DNA from: Rhizobiales bacterium 2SD
GTDB taxonomy: Bacteria; Pseudomonadota; Alphaproteobacteria; Rhizobiales; Beijerinckiaceae
DNA length: 64,000 nucleotides
NCBI GenBank assembly: GCA_005502805.1
Contig: SCMY01000011.1
Coordinates: 172,030 to 236,029 of the forward strand
Direction: 5' to 3'
Shown here: positions 62,082 to 64,000 of the stretch, one piece after another
How positions within the stretch are numbered: the first letter of the stretch is position 1
Layout of the letters: every line of letters starts with the position of its first letter
Position numbers and translations under genes: made by a program
The notes under the pieces: generated by a model
Seen by the model: only the letters and a program-made list of their open reading frames with translations
Told to the model about the DNA's origin: nothing
The model's database searches: none

Positions 62082-62191
62082 GACACGTCATCGAGCTGTT
62101 GGCCGAGCTCGGAGGCGACCATCGCTCTTCCTGGGCTCCTCGCGACGAACTTGTCCCCGCCCCGATCGCCGAAGGCAGCTCTGCCGCCTGA
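62078..62191 (+). CDS. Small ORF, 37 residues, overlapping the previous gene
   Basis: GTG 62078 overlaps the stop of the SANT-like gene by four bases (GTGA). It encodes VRHVIELLAELGGDHRSSWA and an end rich in Pro and Ala. A single amphipathic helix is likely. Because the same GTGA coupling is used twice in this operon it may be real, but no motif or homologue is recognised. Confidence 0.35.
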   Translation: MRHVIELLAELGGDHRSSWAPRDELVPAPIAEGSSAA

Positions 62192-62218
62192 CGTAACCCA
62201 ACAATTCCTTCAACCCCC

Positions 62219-62250
62219 GCGCCCGGCATCGCTTCGCGATCGCCGGGCGC
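62219..62250. terminator. Strong hairpin between island genes
   Basis: GCGCCCGGC (62219-62227) pairs with GCCGGGCGC (62242-62250), and the inner ATCG/CGAT arms lengthen the stem. There is no T-run. The next gene starts 21 bases later behind GGGAG, so the hairpin lies in its leader. Confidence 0.5.
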
Positions 62251-62271
62251 ATCCGTTTCAGGGAGATCCCG

Positions 62272-62658
62272 ATGTTCGACTGGACGAAATCCTGTTCCTA
62301 CGACGACGCGCAAAAGCGGCGCTTCCATGCAACCGCCCGTTCGCGCGTGAAGCAGCTCGCCGCCGAGCTGGGCCTGCCCCCCGGCTCCTACGATATCCGC
62401 GCCAATAAGGGTGGCATCGCCGTCTCGGGCGAGATCACCCTCCATCATGACGCAGCCTATGTGCAGGTCGCGCAATACGGCCTGTCCTCAGGACACGGCA
62501 TCCTGATCCGATCCTGCAAGGGCAGGCGCGATTTCATCGGTGGTCCCAACACCTTCGCGCCGCTCGCGCTGCTGGACGATATCCCGGCCCTCGCCGCCAG
62601 GGTTCGCAGCATCACCGGCGTCGGCAAGCCGACGCCGACCAACGCGCACGCGGCCTGA
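62272..62658 (+). CDS. Conserved-looking hypothetical protein of the element, 128 residues
   Basis: The start follows GGGAGATCCC. The protein has MFDWTKSCSYDDAQKRRFHA, a helix with KQLAAELGLPPGSYDIRANK, then a beta-rich part (GGIAVSGEITLHHDAAYVQV). The last part RDFIGGPNTFAPLALLDD resembles the end of small accessory proteins of conjugative elements. No catalytic motif is visible. Codon use matches the neighbours. Function unknown. Confidence 0.6.
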   Translation: MFDWTKSCSYDDAQKRRFHATARSRVKQLAAELGLPPGSYDIRANKGGIAVSGEITLHHDAAYVQVAQYGLSSGHGILIRSCKGRRDFIGGPNTFAPLALLDDIPALAARVRSITGVGKPTPTNAHAA

Positions 62659-62725
62659 CGCTTCATCGCGCCAAGGCCGGGCCTGTCCGGACCTTCCTCA
62701 CCTTCACAAATTGCAAGAGGTCGTC

Positions 62726-62980
62726 ATGCCCACCTATCGGCTTGGCTCCAATGAGCTCGTCCACGCTCCAGGCGTGATCGCCTGGGCCATCAATGGCTAC
62801 GCCTTCGAACACGATCGAGCGGCTCTGCGCCGCGTCGTCGTCGACGGCTGGCCGGGCGTCCCCGCCGCGGCCGTCGATCAGCTCTTATCCAGGGCGGTTC
62901 CTCATAGGATCGACGGCGAAACCGTCGTCTTCACCGTTGCCGAGCCCGCACCACCTCCGTCTCCGGTCGAGGAGGCATGA
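62726..62980 (+). CDS. Hypothetical protein, 84 residues
   Basis: ATG 62726 follows GCAAGAGG. The sequence MPTYRLGSNELVHAPGVIAWA has a compact alpha/beta look and a C-terminal acidic/proline tail (AEPAPPPSPVEEA). It is coupled to the next gene by ATGA. No family is recognised. An imperfect hairpin AAGGCCGG/CCGG(A)CCTT at 62673-62695 precedes it. Confidence 0.5.
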   Translation: MPTYRLGSNELVHAPGVIAWAINGYAFEHDRAALRRVVVDGWPGVPAAAVDQLLSRAVPHRIDGETVVFTVAEPAPPPSPVEEA

Positions 62981-63177
62981 TCATGCTCGGCACCTATCGT
63001 CGGCTCAACCTCCACGTCCTCGCGCCGTGGCGCAACGTGGTGCGCGCCGCGCACAACAAGCTCGATCCCGCCTCGCGACGCGATCCCGACAGGCGCGAAG
63101 CTCGCAAGAGCTTCTATCGTCAGATGCTGAAGCATCACCGCGACGCACAGCAGATCGTTCATCGCTTTCGGCTCTGA
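62977..63177 (+). CDS. Small basic hypothetical protein, 66 residues
   Basis: The start ATG 62977 overlaps the previous stop (ATGA). The protein is rich in Arg, Lys and His (LDPASRRDPDRREARKSFYR, QMLKHHRDAQQIVHRFRL), helical and positively charged, which suggests nucleic-acid or protein binding. No family recognised. Confidence 0.45.
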   Translation: MIMLGTYRRLNLHVLAPWRNVVRAAHNKLDPASRRDPDRREARKSFYRQMLKHHRDAQQIVHRFRL

Positions 63178-63212
63178 CGCCGCAGCACACCCGCCACCTC
63201 GCCGATCCAGCT

Positions 63213-63232
63213 CCATGCCCGCAAGGGCATGG
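63213..63232. repeat. Perfect hairpin with GCAA loop between island genes
   Basis: CCATGCCC-GCAA-GGGCATGG (63213-63232) is an eight-base stem with a GNRA tetraloop, 48 bases before the next start. No T-run follows. Confidence 0.5.
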
Positions 63233-63279
63233 ACGGTCGGTGCGCGCCTGCGAGGCAGGCAGACATCCGAGGGCATGCC

Positions 63280-63894
63280 ATGACGACCGATCGACCTTTT
63301 CGGAAGATTTTCCCGACTCCCACTGGCGCCCAGCAAATGTATCAGCTCTTGGGCCTTGGAGAGGATCCGCCTATCGAGCAACGCCTCTCCGATGACACCT
63401 GTTCAGCAGGGTGGTTCGAGGTAACGGAGGATTGCTACCAGTTCGCGCGCATGATCTGGGGGCCGCTCTTCTCGCGCCCGGGCATGTTCGCCGTCACCAA
63501 GCGCGGGACCATTGCCTCGATCTTCTTCGAAATCACCGTCCGCGGACGGCGCCGATGGTTCCACGGCTATTGCGATCTCTCCGACCCCCAGAGCCCGGAG
63601 CGCATGCGCGCCGCGATCATCGCCTTCGAGACGCGGGCTTTTGACAGCATGACGCGCGCCGAAAAGCTTGAGGCAATCTGGGCATGGGCACCCGACGATT
63701 TCAAAGGGATCGCCGGCGCTGTGGATCCCAAAGCCTGGCCCACTGAACATCTCGGCAAACGCACCATCCTGGTGAACGGTGGAGCCCTCGGCACGGTCCT
63801 GAAGCTGCTCGAGCAGCTGACCGACGCCGAAATCGAAGAGAAGCTGGCGCCCCAGGCGAGGTGGAACGCCTCGGATGACGATGCCCCGGCCTGA
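63280..63894 (+). CDS. Hypothetical protein, 204 residues
   Basis: ATG 63280 is chosen; an upstream start would add a cysteine-containing stretch out of the hairpin. The N-terminal part (FRKIFPTPTGAQQMYQLLGL) is followed by FARMIWGPLFSRPGMFAVTK and a beta-rich stretch. The C-terminal helix TVLKLLEQLTDAEIEEKLAP is amphipathic. No motif is recognised. The window ends 106 bases on without another start of note. Confidence 0.55.
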   Translation: MTTDRPFRKIFPTPTGAQQMYQLLGLGEDPPIEQRLSDDTCSAGWFEVTEDCYQFARMIWGPLFSRPGMFAVTKRGTIASIFFEITVRGRRRWFHGYCDLSDPQSPERMRAAIIAFETRAFDSMTRAEKLEAIWAWAPDDFKGIAGAVDPKAWPTEHLGKRTILVNGGALGTVLKLLEQLTDAEIEEKLAPQARWNASDDDAPA

Positions 63895-64000
63895 AGGCCG
63901 CAAGGGTCCACGCCTCGGCTGACACCACGAATGGCCCGAGCGTCATGGGTCTGGCGTGCAGGTCGGCTGCGGGCCGGCGTCGCGAGAGGCGGAGGTGGGC

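Noticed and set aside
1..64000. CRISPR arrays, rRNA and tRNA genes
   Set aside because: No regularly spaced direct repeats, no rRNA segments and no cloverleaf were seen on either strand by reading; short tRNA-like pieces did not fold.

Overview
The window is high-GC DNA from an alphaproteobacterium. The solute-binding-protein-rich, catabolic gene content, with LivFGHMK, TctABC and TRAP uptake systems each wired to CoA-thioester enzymes, suggests Hyphomicrobiales (a Bosea-like soil organism would fit), but no rRNA, tRNA or other taxonomic marker is present to prove it. About 55 kb is a patchwork of catabolic operons. It is broken by one nested insertion sequence and several gene remnants. The last 4.4 kb looks like a plasmid or integrative-element segment.

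Layout. 1-5944 (+): end of livH, then livMGF, an alpha/beta hydrolase-fold protein without its nucleophile serine, a glutathione transferase, a metallo-beta-lactamase-fold hydrolase and a beta-keto acid cleavage enzyme (BKACE). 6007-10167 (-): tripartite tricarboxylate transporter TctCBA plus an enolase-superfamily enzyme, behind a palindromic operator. 10589-19872 (-): one operon of enoyl-CoA hydratase, livGHMKF, acyl-CoA ligase, thiolase and a TetR regulator. 20490-25842: MarR, class III aminotransferase, a frameshifted peptide-type binding protein and an amidase. 25861-35510: LysR and a hydroxycinnamate-type cluster (hydroxycinnamoyl-CoA hydratase-lyase, aromatic-acid-type binding protein, CoA ligase, MaoC, citryl-CoA-lyase-like, Bug protein, acyl-CoA dehydrogenase, class III CoA-transferase). 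35648-43175: DMT-transporter remnant, quinone reductase, AraC, aldo/keto reductase, flavin-reductase remnant, SDR and a TRAP transporter.

43568-45974 is an IS630-family element interrupted by an IS110-family element of the IS1111 type. The inner element has a long non-coding 3' end where a bridge RNA is expected. Just downstream lies a candidate small RNA with an anti-Shine-Dalgarno loop, its own promoter and a terminator (46088-46257), then an SRPBCC remnant and a dnaB gene with an aberrant C-terminus.

48724-59031 is a second catabolic locus around a LacI-type regulator: enoyl-CoA hydratase, Fe-alcohol dehydrogenase and PEP-mutase/isocitrate-lyase-family enzyme on one side; a double-CMD protein, SDR and a TRAP transporter with two tandem near-identical binding proteins on the other. 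LacI-type palindromes sit before both arms. A glycoside-hydrolase-like gene that follows is cut off near 59.6 kb. Beyond this are overlapping genes for a micro-protein, a HerA-like ATPase and a DNA-binding protein, followed by small unknown proteins separated by hairpins. This is typical of a mobile element.
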